A stretch of 64,000 nucleotides of DNA from Sipunculus nudus (lineage: Eukaryota; Annelida; Sipuncula; Golfingiida; Sipunculidae), in the NCBI GenBank assembly GCA_026874595.1, contig CM049313.1, forward strand, positions 18,659,508 through 18,723,507, in the 5' to 3' direction. A program made the position numbers and the translations under genes. This document shows positions 1-13,417 of this stretch, piece after piece (positions within the stretch are counted from its first letter, which is position 1; each line of letters begins with the position of its first letter). Under the pieces are notes generated by a model that saw only the letters and a program-made list of their open reading frames with translations, did no database searches and was not told where the DNA came from.

Positions 1-256
1 ACCAAAACATATGCTCCATAATATCTTACGGCAGTGTAGAAAATTATTTTTGTGAGGGATATTTTGTCTTCTGTGTATAAAGGGATTGTCTCGTGATATC
101 AGAACGACACATTAAAGCATTTTTTGCGAAAACTGATCCGCCGTCTGACCAATATCCATACAGAAATCTTATGACTACGACTGTTTAGATCAAAAAAGTT
201 AAATGTAAAGTGGCAGTGACTACTGAAAAAGTTTTCAGTATTTTGAACAAGGTAAG

Positions 257-577
257 ATGTCACAGATACTTAGCCATACCAAATTTCAGGCCAATCCATC
301 CATTCTTGCTCTGAAAGTCCAAATGGACCTAAGATCTCCGGTCATGTCAAATGTCAGGCCAATCCATTCAGTTACGCTGAGATATCCAAATAAGGGGGCA
401 TGGGCAAATTTAAGCTCAAAGTCAAATTTTCTTCTGGTCGGGAAGAATGAAAACAGTAATGAAAACACGTTTTTTATAAGAAGATTATGCTGTTACAGTA
501 ACTGTAGCCCTGATTTTTTATTTACCTACTGGGATTACACGGGGTCAGTTATCGTCCGATTAATGGAAAACTATTAA
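257..577 (+). other. Open frame, no recognised product; 1-830 otherwise featureless
   Basis: A 106-codon frame lies here without any recognisable domain. Within it the 13-mer caggccaatccat occurs twice (near 288 and 357) in similar surroundings, suggesting a short diverged direct repeat of about 70 bp. I do not support it as a gene. Nothing else was seen from 1 to 830. Confidence 0.25.
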
Positions 578-830
578 GTGGTCAACAAATACGCGAGAGT
601 GCAGGCTGACAGGAGCTTTCAACCTGCATCAACTGTCATTACAGGCTGACCAATGACCGACAGAACACTTCATTTCAAAGGTTAACTTGTGGCTTTCATG
701 AAATACACATAGGAAGCTGAGTAGTCACTTTGTGTCCCAGACATGCGGGTCTTCAATTGTTTACAAGAAATGTCCCAATCCACTCTTGATCCTGCCAGCC
801 ACGGCCGTTATATGCGTATATATACGTATG

Positions 831-881
<51 letters not shown>
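831..881. repeat. (AT)n microsatellite
   Basis: About 25 uninterrupted AT dinucleotides, preceded by the related string tatgcgtatatatacgtatg. Confidence 0.97.
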
Positions 882-882
<1 letters not shown>

Positions 883-1049
883 TTAATGAAGAGATCGCCT
901 CCAAAGAATGGTGCAGCATCTTCCTGTGTAACTTGTGTTGATATGAATGGTGAGCTGTATTGTGTTTGAGACTTAGTAAATTTTTCTGGTGACACGTCTA
1001 TCTTACACTCCTAACTTAGCAATTAATATGCACAGCAGTCTTTCCACAT

Positions 1050-1254
1050 CCCCTTCGTTTAAACCGCTGCTTTGCTTAGCAAGCTTTTCAAAGATCTCCA
1101 CAATAATCATACTAACCAGGGCGGGTTGTCGCGGATTTAAAACTTGGGAGTTGGATGCAAAATACGACATCATGCTCTAATTGGCCTCATCAAGCCCTGG
1201 TGGTGAAACCCGGAGAAGCTTGCTTTAAAAGCAGCGGTTAAAACGAAGGAGTTC
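1050..1254. mobile_element. Fold-back or MITE-like element with about 35-bp inverted ends
   Basis: The left end (ccttcgtttaaaccgctgc, then tttgcttagcaagctt) is matched in reverse complement by the right end (aagcttgctttaaaagcag, then cggttaaaacgaagg). The arms are about 35 bp with a few mismatches and one small gap. A second inner pairing (aaccagggc near 1115 with gccctggtg near 1193) would extend the hairpin. No transposase is present and no target-site duplication is obvious. Confidence 0.7.
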
Positions 1255-1984
1255 TGGAATGACCGTAGTGTATAACCTCCGCTTGAGTAGTGTACGTACA
1301 TCTCAACTCTCTCACAGTCATATTAATAAATCAACAATTTGTTGTATTATATGCCGTGTCACATGCGCAAGACATTTATATATTCCTTTCTTTTCGCAGA
1401 TTCCCTGCCATATTAAGGACTCGTTTGTTACTCAAATATACGTCGACATATAACCTCTTGTTTTTGAAGTCATTGATCGACTTCACTAGGACCCTGTATG
1501 GTTATTTGTTATTGGAAAAAATATTATTAACAGCATTCAGACATCTGTAGCTTAAAACTCTCATATATAATAAAGTTGGAATCTACATCAATTCTGGTTA
1601 AATTTTTTTCCATGTCCAAATGTGACACAGGTGTTTTCTGTTTAACCTTTTGTATGAAACCATCTGTTCAAGATGTTAAACAGGTTTACTCAGCGTGTTG
1701 GAATGAAATGTAAAATCGCTTGACATAAGGTCAGGCCGAGTGTTGCCAATATATAATCTCTAGTCTCCAGGAAAACACGTCATTTGTGACTGAGCCAGCC
1801 ACCTAATCTAATTACAGCGTAATAGTGGTCCAGCCTTTAGGCTGAAGACTACATCCTGGCTGCGGAACACAGGGTGTCCATCTTTGCTCTCCATTATAGA
1901 TTATCCGTGTTGGTTTCATCACTTCTGTTTTACTCATTCGCGATGTTAAGAGAACAGTGGGGGCTAGGAAATCACATCTGACGA

Positions 1985-2415
1985 CACCCTGCCAAAAAAA
2001 TATTTTTTTTTTGTAAAAATAAAATTTCTTGGCAAGATAACTTTTCTTCGGACAAGAAATCTTCGAGAAAATTTATCTTAATTTTCTTGGACAAGATATA
2101 TTGTCTTGTCAGAAGAAATATTTTCTTGACCAGTGTAACACAAAATATTCTTACTGACTCCCAAGAAAATATTTTTTGTCATAAGATTTTTTTCTGATAG
2201 AAAGAAATTCATCTTTGTTAAGTGCAAGCACATGCACCATGTGGATGCGTGATATTATTTCTTGCTATATCATTTAATTTCTGATAGCAAGCAAATTTTC
2301 TTATTAGAAAAAATAATCTTCTTTTCTATAACAAAAGAAAAATGTTCTTGCACAAGATATTTTCCTTATAGTAAGAAATTATAGGGAGTTGGGCAAGAAA
2401 ATTTATCTTTTATTT
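1985..2415. repeat. AAGAA/TTCTT-rich degenerate palindromic block
   Basis: The motifs ttcttg, caagaaa and caagata recur many times on both strands, often joined as aagaaaattt/atctt. The stretch can fold on itself throughout. A small non-matching island (gtgcaagcacatgcaccatg) sits in the middle. It resembles a degenerate satellite or a fold-back transposon remnant rather than simple AT-rich DNA. Confidence 0.55.
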
Positions 2416-2419
2416 TTGT

Positions 2420-3720
2420 CACTGCAATTATTGAGGCGTAATATGGAATTAAGAAATGGGGTGGCGGGAATGCAGCGTTCCTTAATGAACTGTGCTGAGA
2501 AACTAAGTTGGTCATGTTAATTAACTGGTCAGGACTACTGAACTAATGTTTACCTTGTGTGGCCTCCCTGGTTTGAGAACACTAGTGTCTTTGATAGATA
2601 CTGATGTACCCCCAAGGCAACAACACACTCTCATTCAACTGAATTTTTTGTCAAAGCCTGGCCACTCGAAGCGCGCGATAAAACCCTTGGAAGACAAACA
2701 ATGAAACCAGCGGAGTACACATTGACGTCACATGTCCACACTACAGAAGGCATCACCCAAACGCTTTCAAGCCATTCAAGTAAATGTATCCTATAAAGAT
2801 TTCTGTAGGGCAAAACGCTTTAATATCAATATTGGGCATGAGTTTTTGGACAGATCGGTTATATGGTTTGGAACAATAACATGAACAACTTGACATTTGC
2901 ATGGACTCGTTTTCCTTCAGAGCAGGCCGGAGGGAAGAAAAGAATAAAATCAGTATGCTACCATCTGTTATGGGAGCTAGTATTTCTGGTTTGAGCCAGG
3001 TGTGCTCTTGAGCCTAAATTCCCGAGCACCCTAAGATATTATCGATCCATATAACAACCTGTTTTGGCTCGTGTACTATGTCAGATCTCTGCATTCAGAA
3101 TTTTTACCCATGCAAACAGATTCTGTCGCTTAGAGAAATATACACCACAGAAAAACACTTATGTTCCCAAATAAATCAATTTAAAATACTGCATGAATAT
3201 GAATGCACATGCGTGTGTGTCATTTCTGATATATCTCTGAGGTATTTGTTTGGGGCTGCTGCTTAGTTCTTGTGATAATGTGAAACCTAATTTTTTATTT
3301 AATTTCAATTTTAGCTCGAACTTTCGTTCGTTGCTTTCTTAAATTTAATCAGTAGTGGGCAGATGGAATTTCACAGTCTGAATATGTTAAATTTGGTAAA
3401 TATCTCACGTTTGAAAACACGTTTGGTCCACCACGTCCACATAAAACCCAATTACAATGCATGTTGAAAGATCATCGATTGCTTCAGTTAATTTGCTTAA
3501 GGCCAGCTATAAAGGGAGCTATGACAAACACTTCTTGGTAATTACTGCATTGATCATTCTCGAATTTTACATCTTAGCGTCAAAAATTATACTTTAATAG
3601 TTTTCCCTGAGAGGTAACGCAATGCTCATGTTCAAAGCATTTAAATAAATCGATACCGTGCGAAAAATATAATTTTTGCTGATGCCATTTGCGAAACATA
3701 CAATTGGGACGTGACTTTTT
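2420..3720. other. Unique intergenic or intronic DNA
   Basis: Only frames of about 60 codons on either strand and no splice-bounded conserved motif were seen. No repeat family was recognised. Confidence 0.5.
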
Positions 3721-3724
3721 TTGT

Positions 3725-4060
3725 TTTTTTGTTTTTAATCTGATGACACATACTTTATAATTTATAGTTCATTATTGTTGTTACATTAGTGTAATAATAA
3801 TTATTATTTATATAATGATAATATTTATTATTATTGTATTATTATTATTCGTTTTTATTATTATTAATATGTGTTGTTTTTTTTTATAAATCCGATGACA
3901 CATACTTTTAATTAAATTTTAATTTAATTTTTACATTATTGTTGTTTCATTAGTGTAATAATTGTTATTATTAATATAATAATAATATTTATTATTATTA
4001 TATTATTATTATACATTTCTATTATTATTAATATTCCTTGTCCCTTTATAACAAAATAAA
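3725..4060. repeat. Tandem duplication (about 152 bp) in AT-rich trinucleotide DNA
   Basis: The sequence gatgacacatacttt at 3742 recurs at 3894, and both are followed by cattattgttgt, a cattagtgtaataat motif and tta/ata trinucleotide runs. The block is a two-copy tandem duplication overlaid with (TTA)n expansions. Confidence 0.75.
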
Positions 4061-6660
4061 GTATTCATTTTTAATATTCAGCGTCCCTGTCGACTTGTGG
4101 AAGAAATAAATCTCAGGAATTATAAAAACATCAGGGCCTTCATAAAGCAGTTGTGATCATTCATAAAACAGTCTTCACAGAATGACACGGGCCTAGAGAA
4201 CAGCCTCCACAGAAAGTCGTGTCAACTCCTTGTCTGCCTTCAACAGACTCAAGCTAATCGAGTCAAGCAAGGCTTGAGACCCTGTGTTATTGACAAGCTA
4301 CGGCATGCATTGAATACCCCAAGGATTTAGTGGAAGGTCCCTTCTCAGTCTTAACATTCCTTGTAGGGTCCATCTTGACGGGCTTACTGACTTAAATCTC
4401 TCGTAGACATGATTACGGGCGCCGCTAGATACCGCAGCGCATAGGTGTAAGTATGGAGAGATAGTAGATCGTGGTGTCTATGTCTGTTAATACGTCACGG
4501 CGGTACCTCGCTATGACCAGGACGTTAGACATCCCATAAAGCCTTCAGTATCATAAGGAGACTCTGTCCTCATGAATGTGCTGATCACGCAGTTTTTAGA
4601 TGCTCTCCGCGTGAACCTTGCTGCCTGATTTATTCTGCCTTATGTACTTATTTTTTATTGTTTCTTCAGTCATGGCATTTCATTGGTTAATGAATGATAA
4701 AGCATATTTATCCAATCAAAAGGCGCGACTCAAGGTGCACATTTTAGAAACGCACCCGATAGCTGTTTGCCAAACTAATACGCACACCTGCAAGAATATA
4801 ACACTTTAATAGCCATATGTTTATAAAGAGCAGTCCAGGATAGGTTTTTTTTGCGTCTGCATCAATGCTCATTTATATTACCCGCCCACCTCAGAGGTGG
4901 AATTAACAAATTCCATTTAAACCCCATTCAAACCGCCATACGATTCCATATTCTGTACCTATGAGTTTAAAACAGATATTACCTGTCAAATATATATTCT
5001 TGATAAATATACATACTTGAATTTTTAACAGATAAAAAATGATATGCTCCGACTTATATAAAAAGGGAGATGTTTAATCACTCCGAAAGGAAAGTACGGC
5101 CGCAAATATACAGCAAAAGTCAACCCAACGACCACCTCAGTGACATGACCACTCCGCTGGAAAGACCATTTAATTTCCGTCCTTTTTCCCTCCACCTATC
5201 CCCGTGTGATCAATAACGGGCCATTTTCAAGCAAACCAGAATCGATTTTGTAAACAATGTATAAATGAATTGGTATTATTTACTGTTGTAATGAAACTAT
5301 TCACCGATACCCTGACAACTTGTCCCAGCTACACAAACCCAGTAACATCCACGAACTAATTAACCCACCCATGACAATGTCTATATCCGGTCAAAATTGA
5401 CTCTATGCTCATGTATTAATTGTTTTATGTTTCCCCTTGTGTCAGTATTTATGTCTTTTGTTGTCGTGTAGGCCAGAGTACGGCAATTAAAAACAACATG
5501 CCTTTTTCAGATTGAGGACGATTCTAATAAAAACGCCCTGGATACTGTACTCTTTGAAGAGCCTCTCCCGGACCTAGCATACTTGACAGACAGAGCAAAT
5601 CAACTTAACTATCTTTCTACTAAAGAAAGTCTAATGTATTCCTCGTCTCTCCATGGGAATTGTATTAATACATCATGAAGCAGGCCGGCACGTAATATCG
5701 ACACATTCTTTATCAATCCCGGCCTGCCTCCGAGCCAAGTCTCTTCGTAACACATTATGAAGTAAATGAACCATACAGTTTCAGCCGCTCCCGCCAAGTC
5801 TTTCATCCCCACTAAGGCCAATTTAATGAATCTCTGGCTTTTCTCTTAATGCTCATTAAGAAATAAGTCAATCACTTATTGGCAGGGAACGTATGATTAT
5901 ACGTAATATCTCCTCCTCCAACCTGATGATATCCGATAATGGAATAAAAATGATTTATGAAATCCAATATTCTTCATTAAAGATGGCAGGATTCCTACTG
6001 CCAAAAACTAGTGAATAAACCTGTTATCTACTTCTAGCAGTTCAAAGAAGGTTATGGGTTGGTAATATACTGGAGTAGATTTGTGTCTTGATGCTCTCAT
6101 TTATAATAATTTGCAGCATTTCTTTATTTTTGCATCCCAAGGCCATGCAGAGTCGAAGCTGGCATATTTTAACTTACCTTAGGATTCATCCAGGCAGAGA
6201 TTCTTCGGAGTTTCTCGAAATCACTTAAAACTTTCAAGGATTTCAACTTCCACTTGACTTCCATAAGGTCAAAACCATAGTTTGTGAATTAAGAATCCAT
6301 TATCCTATTAGGCCTAATTCTTTCTCTGTTGTGGCTATTAAAATTTAATTAATAACATTATTAAAACTACACTCAAACAAATTAAATATACCCACCCTTT
6401 TATCCTTTTTCACCTATGGTTTGGTTATTATACTTATGAGTTTTTTTTATATTTTTTGCTTACCATGGTAGTTCATCTGAGTGGTCTGTAAGGCATAAGT
6501 TGGGAACATCTTGACTTGATTACATTTTGACTTTACTCTTGTTCAAAATTACACTCTACATTAAATGTATTATATATATAATCCTACTGGTATTGTGCTT
6601 TTTAACAAGTCAATTTAAGGTTTTCCTCTGTCTTCATCTTCATCTTCTTTTTTTTTTCTT
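4061..6660. other. No gene seen
   Basis: Mixed-composition DNA. The 70-codon minus-strand frame at 5609-5821 and the 63-codon plus-strand frame at 4618-4809 show no domain or homology I can name. A poly-T run near 6650 is the only low-complexity feature. Confidence 0.5.
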
Positions 6661-6689
6661 GAAATGGCTCTGTATATGTATATAGAATA

Positions 6690-6775
6690 ACACGGAAGAG
6701 TCAGGACTGTGGTTCGATTCTGATCACCACGATTCACCAAGATCTTCCAAATGCAAAACTGCTTAAGGCTGCTAT
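6690..6775 (+). repeat. Possible tRNA-like SINE fragment
   Basis: The sequence gtggttcgattctgatcaccac contains a good RNA polymerase III B box (ggttcgattc, 6711-6720) inside a short inverted repeat (gtggt/accac) like a T arm. A convincing A box was not found upstream, so this is at most a fragment. Confidence 0.35.
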
Positions 6776-7485
6776 GATGTGTGAAGCACCGACCAAGATA
6801 ATAATATTTTATTTGCTCTGGAGTTTTCCTAGAATACTGCTAATTGTTTATTACCATTTATTTACAACTCGGCGTCTTCATGGATAGAATTCAAGATTTT
6901 ATGGCCTACCGTGTACAAAACTTCAAAGAATAACTAGCAGGTGGACGGAAGTACTGTATTTTGCATCCTAAAACTGCAGCTTATTAATCCAGATACCTGC
7001 TTTGAATCGGTTTGTTTATTTTGCTGTTACATTAAAGTGGGGTTAATTTTCTACACTTTAAACTGATATATAACAAGAATGAATATGATAGAAGGATGTT
7101 TCTTAATATTGTGTTCTACTGCATACTTTAATTACAAGATTATGCGTCATCAGGAATCTTATTTGAAATAAATGTGTCTTCTAGCTTACATTCTGCAGCG
7201 AGACTTGAATAATTCCAGTTTTAACTTTTGTTTATAAGATCGGTTTGTGTTTAATCGGTGGACCTGCAGTTTTTAAATCAGAGTTAATCATGGATATTGA
7301 AGCTGACGAAACGTGCTCGGGTTTATTGCAGATCCGTCGAATCTTCCTCCTGTTTTCTCTTACGTTCCACTAATAGAATGTGATAAATGACAAAAAAAGC
7401 CCGCCAGATAAATTAGACCGCTAGGAAAGTCTCATTAGACAGAATCATTTACACTAGATAGCAAATGAAGCGTCATTAGAATTAA

Positions 7486-7677
7486 TTATCATAAGATTGA
7501 AGGTCAGCCAATAAGAAACATGATAATTGAAACAATTACCATAAGGCTGGAGGTCAGCCAATAAGAAAACATGATTCTTGAGACGATTACCATAAGGTCG
7601 TAGGTCAGCCAATAAGAAAACTCGACACTTGAGACGATTACAAAAAGGTAAATGGACAGCCAAAACGAAAACATAAC
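7486..7677. repeat. 51-bp tandem repeat, about 3.5 copies
   Basis: The phrase aggtcagccaataagaaa occurs at 7501, 7551 and 7602, with a degraded fourth copy near 7654. Each is followed by an attgagac-like and a gattaccataagg segment. The period is 50-51 bp. This repeat produces the overlapping minus-strand frames at 7454-7707. Confidence 0.88.
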
Positions 7678-7827
7678 TGGCTCATCATCACTCAATGATG
7701 GGGGCACAAATCCTTACTGCCAGAAAAAAGGTCACATATCTTATGTTGTTTTTGATATCCCAGTATTATTGACCATCAATATATATTTGTGAGGTTATTT
7801 ATTGACTATCACGGATATTTTAAACGT

Positions 7828-7905
7828 ATTATATAATATTATATATATATATATTATATTATATATATACATATTATGTATATGTATTTAATATATATAT
7901 ATATA

Positions 7906-7951
<46 letters not shown>
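7828..7951. repeat. Compound AT-rich microsatellite
   Basis: Runs of (AT)n broken by aatatta and tgtatatg segments, including several long self-complementary stretches. Confidence 0.9.
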
Positions 7952-10030
7952 AAGATTATACGTAGATTTTGTTAGAATGACATCTTGTATTAAAGTAGAT
8001 GCTGCCACACAACTGGAGTATCATAGATGACAGCAGAGAAAATTGCATTTAATGGCTACACAAGGTAGATTTTGCGGTCTGCTTAATTTTTTTTCGGTTT
8101 TTAATCTTTTTATCTATTTCTTTTTAAACTGGTATGATCATCAGATTTGTTAAGTAATTTTACTACTAGAACAGAGTCGACGTTATAGAAACAAACCAAG
8201 GGCAGATGACAAATCTGGATTTATTAAGTGAAAATTCAATCAAAAACAGGAAAAACATTCACCACATATATCGCATTAAATACGCCTTATCATTCATCAT
8301 ATTTAACAGAATATCAAAATTGCTTGTAAATATAATGGACACAACTTTCTTATTTTTATTTAGCTTAGCCTCATTTTAGAAAAATCTAAAATCTGCTTCA
8401 CGCGGTTTTATCTGTCGTCGCGCAGCTTTGCATGTTATACCAAGTGTATCAATGCCCGAGCTGGAGCCTGTATGTAACTGTATATAGACACTCTTCTAAG
8501 ATCACGTCCCTTGACTGCGCGTGTTGCTTGATCCATCGTGCCCCGGCTCGTCGTATAATATAATAAGATTGATAATGTCCTGAGGATATTTACTATTTTA
8601 GGCATATGATGTATCCCTCTGGTGGGAGATAACAGAACAAATCCATTAGTTGGCGGTCATACGTCAATGTATGACACATGATGGATGTACATAGTCTGAG
8701 CGAGGAATAAGAAATCCAAAATTTAAATAGATAACTACTGCTGCCCCCAGATTGAAGTATATATGTTAAATGATAAAGGCTGTTTATATGCAGGTTCACA
8801 CTTAATCATTCATATCTGCTTAATTTTCTTGCTGGTGGTAATTTGCGACTAACTTAAGTTGTTTCAAATCGAACTGGTTCCCCGCTTCGAGGACGAGTGA
8901 CCGCTGTTATTGGATATGTGATTTAGCTGGTGGTAAAATTGTGGGTTTATGTTATACACGGAGTACGCAGAACGGGATAGATGATCTCGGCATGGAGTGT
9001 CATATCACGGCTTCCCGGGATGTTAAAACCCGTAATGCCAAATACCAAAGTCACAAAGGCCTTAGCCAATCATTTTACCAGTTTTTTTTCACCAGAACAA
9101 CCTCGGCGCCTTCAATACTGGCATGGTTTGTGATTGGATTTAATTAGGCCACTGGTTGTGCGGCGTGTGTCCATCGCATAATTAATCGTCCGATTAATTC
9201 CCAGAGGTTTGAATGGAAGGGGAAATGATCATGCTTGTTGAGTAGCAATCGATTTCATTTCTTCTTTTTTTGTTTTGTAGCAGATATTATACCTGTGCCA
9301 GCTTATGCTTGGCGGTCTAACAGTTTGCAAGGACCTGCTTGCTGAGATAGATTGTAGTTGGTCGGACTTGGGAGGCTGGACCGCGCGGCTGGGTCTGTAG
9401 CGACGATAATTGATAAAGTACAATATTTCCTCTTTTCATCAATCTTGATTTATCACGGTTACTGCCTTTCCCTATAAGACTGGGCCGACCCTTATTTGAT
9501 TTTTATACCACCTTGTTCGGGAGGGGGGGCTTCCGTTAGTGGTACACATACATACAGCGCTCATACCAAATACTGCTTGGCGTTATCCCGAGGTACCAGA
9601 ATAATGAACACACCTGCGCAAAAAGATAAAGGTGACAATCTACTTTTACAGTTGGCATCGAAGGTGCAAAACAAACTAACGAACGAAAGCAATATATTAT
9701 CAATAATATGCTGCGATACTTTATTTATTACGAATCGTCCACAAACAACAAATATTTAGACTTGAGATATTTATTAGTCACAGGGAAGTGAATAATGTAT
9801 AAGTACTTAATTCTGTCCGTTCACATAGTAAGTCAATTATATTTTAGTGTCGCGATGACCTCATTTTAATACAGGTGATTGATGTAGTTGCTATACTTGA
9901 ATATAAAATACGTTTTTATGCAGTTCCATTAAAATTACACATATCTTCATATTACTGATGGGCAGATGACGTCGTAATGATAAATACCTCGGTGTTTTAC
10001 AAAGACCGTGTACTCAAACTAGAAATCTAC
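7952..10030. other. No gene seen
   Basis: Short frames only, the longest being 87 codons at 9496-9759 (+) and 68 codons at 8941-9147 (+). Their translations do not resemble any family I know and they lack splice-site or codon-use support. Confidence 0.5.
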
Positions 10031-10315
10031 ATTCTAATGAATGCAAGCCTCCGTCATGTTCACTCATTATGCCCATATTCCCAGGTTCAATCGTGCATCA
10101 GTGACTGGCCGTTTGTAAATATACCTTGATAACCATCTTTAATCCAGATCATGTGCCGAACCCACACCAAAATCCAATCGGTTCTTCATTGGCCCATTCC
10201 CTATATATTTCATGACATTCCATTCATGATTACGTGGGTTATGTTGTGAACAAACACACATACAAACTCACAAACACACACACGGGGATAACGCATACCC
10301 ACCTGGCGGAAGCAA
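10031..10315 (+). mobile_element. Dispersed repeat with RTE-like 3' tail, copy A
   Basis: Starts attctaatgaatgcaagcct and ends acctggcggaagcaa. It shares order and wording with 12481-12833 and 22053-22385: a gtgcatcagtgactg region, gatcatgtgcc, ttcattggcccattccc, catgacattcc, a gagttatgttgtgaacaaaca-like stretch with a CA-rich run, then the cctggcgga end. The tail resembles 3' ends of RTE-type non-LTR retrotransposons and their non-autonomous partners. That family name is from memory. Confidence 0.7.
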
Positions 10316-10674
10316 TAAACAGACGGTTTTGTAGGTAAACATCGGGCAAGCGTTGACCAGCCTATCCTTTCACCCCAGGGGCAGCACATAAAGACTTGAA
10401 CAGGAAGGCTTCAGTCTGCCCGTGGCTGCTACTGGCCTCGCACTCTCACAGACTAGCACTGCTGGTCCGTATGTGCACCAGGGATTTAATCAGCGAAAGC
10501 GCTCAGTGATAATTATCTCTCCAAAAAGCAAGCCTCAAGCCAAGCAATCGTCAGATAGGTAGCGGAGTCAAATGTCTGCGCTGGTTCTACCATACTGGAT
10601 CAAGTGTAGGGAGACAAATAACCTCAATAATGAATCGTGTAACACACAGTCGCTTTCATAATGTGTGTGTGATT

Positions 10675-11400
10675 CTTTATTTAAGGATTTTTGATATAAA
10701 GAATGAGAATTATTATACATATTTTATTTTTAAGGATTTGTGATATTGAAAAATGTGATTTATGATATATTTTATATTTAATTATTTGTGATATTAAAAA
10801 TGAGAATTATTATACATATTTTATTTTCAAGGATTTATGGTATTAACAATGAGAGTTATAATACATATTTTATATTTAAGGATTTGTGATATTAAAAATA
10901 AGAATTATTATACATATATTATTTTCAAGGATTTATGATATTAACAATGAGAGTTATAATACATATTTTATATTTAAGGATTTGTGATATTAAAAATGAG
11001 AATTATAATACATATTTCATATTTAAGGATTTGTGATATTAAAAATGATAATCATAATATATTTTATTTTCAAGGATTTGTGTTATTTAAAAAGAGGATT
11101 ATTATACACATTTTTTTTCAAGGATTAATTGATATATTAAAATGAGAATTATAATACATATTTTATATTTAAGGATTTGTGATATCAAAAAATGAGAATT
11201 ATAATACATATTTTATATTTAAGGATTTGTGATATTAAAATGAGAATTATGAATATTACATATTTTATAATAAAGGATTTGTGATATTAAAAAATGAGAA
11301 TTATAATACATATTTTATATTTAAGGATTTTTTTTATATCAAACATGAGAATTATAAATAATACATATTTTATAATAAAGGCTTTGTGATATTAGAGGAG
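10675..11400 (+). repeat. 49-bp AT-rich minisatellite, about 15 copies
   Basis: The unit reads approximately aaggatttgtgatattaa, then aaatgagaattataata, then catattttatattt. Copies vary by small indels and by ttattttcaagg versus ttatatttaagg, which alternate in part and suggest a two-unit (about 98-bp) higher-order period. Confidence 0.95.
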
Positions 11401-11507
11401 AAATACAATACAGTAACGTGTTGGAATTCAGCCTGGGTGTGTAGTACTAAAGTAACGTTATACCCGCGCTTTACATGGAGGTTGCAATTTTAATTACTTA
11501 TTATACA

Positions 11508-11852
11508 AATTCGCAAATATCGGCATCTTGCATATCCAACCGACCCTATTTGTCATCAGTGGTAAAACTGAAAGCATATTTTCTCGAAAAAAAATATTCA
11601 TGCGGGTTTTTCTCTATCAGTTTCCTTCAAGGGTCCGACAAGCAAGCATAAACAGACAAGTGTGTATACAATGGATATAAATTCGCAAATATCAGCATCT
11701 TGCATAGCCAACCGACCCTATTTGTCATCAGTGGTAAAATTGAGAGCATATTTTCTCGAAAGAAATATTCATACGGGTTTTTCTCTATCAGTTTCCTTTA
11801 ATGGTCTGACAAGCAAGCATAAACATACAAGTGTGTATACAATGAATTTTCT
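11508..11852 (+). repeat. 172-bp tandem duplication
   Basis: The segment beginning attcgcaaatat at 11509 recurs at 11681 and ends with caagtgtgtatacaatg in both. The copies differ by scattered substitutions (for example aaactgaaagc versus aaattgagagc), so the event is not recent. The 88-codon frame at 11662-11928 lies mostly in the second copy and is not supported as a gene. Confidence 0.93.
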
Positions 11853-12024
11853 TTATATTCGCACAGGTTATAATTCGCCATATTTACGTGAAGGTTACAA
11901 TAGGGAAAAAGAAAACATTCGTGAATAGAAAGTCCATAAGTCATTAAGACAATGGCCACACTAGCTACCCCGCCTCTTTTGACAGGTGTGTTAAAAGAAC
12001 ACCACCAGCTAACTCTTTAGATCG

Positions 12025-12199
12025 GACTAAGCACGTATTCATGACTATTATAACATAACTTAATTCTAACTAAGCACGTATTCATGACTATTATTACATA
12101 AGTTAATTCTAACTATAAGGACGTATTCATGACTATTATAACATAAGTTAATTCTAACTATAAGGACGTATTCATGACTATTATAACATAATTTAATTA
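12025..12199 (+). repeat. 45-bp tandem repeat, 4 copies
   Basis: The unit acgtattcatgactattata followed by acataagttaattctaact is repeated four times with minor changes. It generates the repeated NSHEYVLIVRINLC peptide on the minus strand, which is a repeat artefact. Confidence 0.92.
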
Positions 12200-12480
12200 T
12201 ATGTGTGTGTAGATCTATCATGGTTATATAACCCAATATACATAATATAACGAGAACAAGCATTATATGATAATTATTATCATATTTATAAATAAATGGC
12301 ATATAATATGTGAGAGCGCAAAAAATAATTCCTCGCATAATACTTGTGAATCATCCCGTAACATCAGAATATTGCGGGTAGCACTACTCAATTCTGGTCG
12401 AGGAACGCACAAGGGTATGGTTAACACCTGGGTAAAGATTTGCGCTACCGTTGTGTATCTAAATACATAACTGGAAACTG

Positions 12481-12833
12481 CATTATAAGGAATGCATTCG
12501 TCCGCCATGGAGGGGGTTCCTATTGAGGTAGGTTCCCTAAACCGGGTTCGGTTCATATTTCGAGGTTCATTCGTGCATAAATGACTGTACGTTTTGAATA
12601 TTTATTGATGACGGTTCTGAATCCAGATCATGTACCAGGTCCACACCGAAATTTAATCGATTCTTATTTGGTCCATTTTCGATATGACCTAAACATTTCA
12701 TGACATTCCGTTCATGATTGCATGAGGTATGAATTGAAAAAAAATGAACACACGAACAACCACCCACCCCCCACCCCCCAACACACACACGCAAACATAC
12801 ACGAATGCAGATGAACGCATACCCTCCTGGGGC
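12481..12833 (+). mobile_element. Dispersed repeat with RTE-like 3' tail, copy B
   Basis: Starts cattataaggaatgcattcg and ends cataccctcctgg. It is collinear with the copies at 10031 and 22053 but has a longer 5' part (gccatggagggggttcc) and a C-rich interruption (ccacccacccccc) in the CA-rich section. Confidence 0.72.
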
Positions 12834-13346
12834 ATTAATTAGTAATAATATGGTAATTAATCATTAACCTAGAATAACTAAAGATAAATTTGTATTTGCT
12901 TTCTTGGCAGCAATATCCTATACACTTGTAAGATTATTGAATCGGCTGAAGTAGACCTATCGACTCCTGATGGTGATTCCGCTAATAAAAGTTGACATTC
13001 AGGAGACTCAACAGGGCGCACAGATGATCAGTGGTTCTTATAATAAGCCATGGGCTGAAACTTTTAACGCTGGTCTGTATCCACAGACAGCCGGGACAGA
13101 CAACTGCAGGGCGTGTGCTATTCTCGGCATATTACCAAAAGTGATTTATAAAATATTAACACCACGAAGAACTAGGCCGCGGAATAATCTGGCCTAATGC
13201 TTTGCTCCGTTCTGGCAAAGAACTAAAAATAGTAAGATTATTGCACTGGTGTCTCCTAATTAGGTTCCTCTGTCTTTCAGTTGTTACTACGAAAAAAATT
13301 AAGGCTTTTAAGTAAAGTTATAAATGTTAAACTGATCAGTATATCA

Positions 13347-13350
<4 letters not shown>

Positions 13351-13412
<62 letters not shown>
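13351..13412. repeat. (TC)n microsatellite
   Basis: About 31 uninterrupted TC units, a long polypurine/polypyrimidine tract able to form triplex DNA. Nothing gene-like was seen around it from 12840 to 14060. Confidence 0.97.
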
Positions 13413-13417
<5 letters not shown>

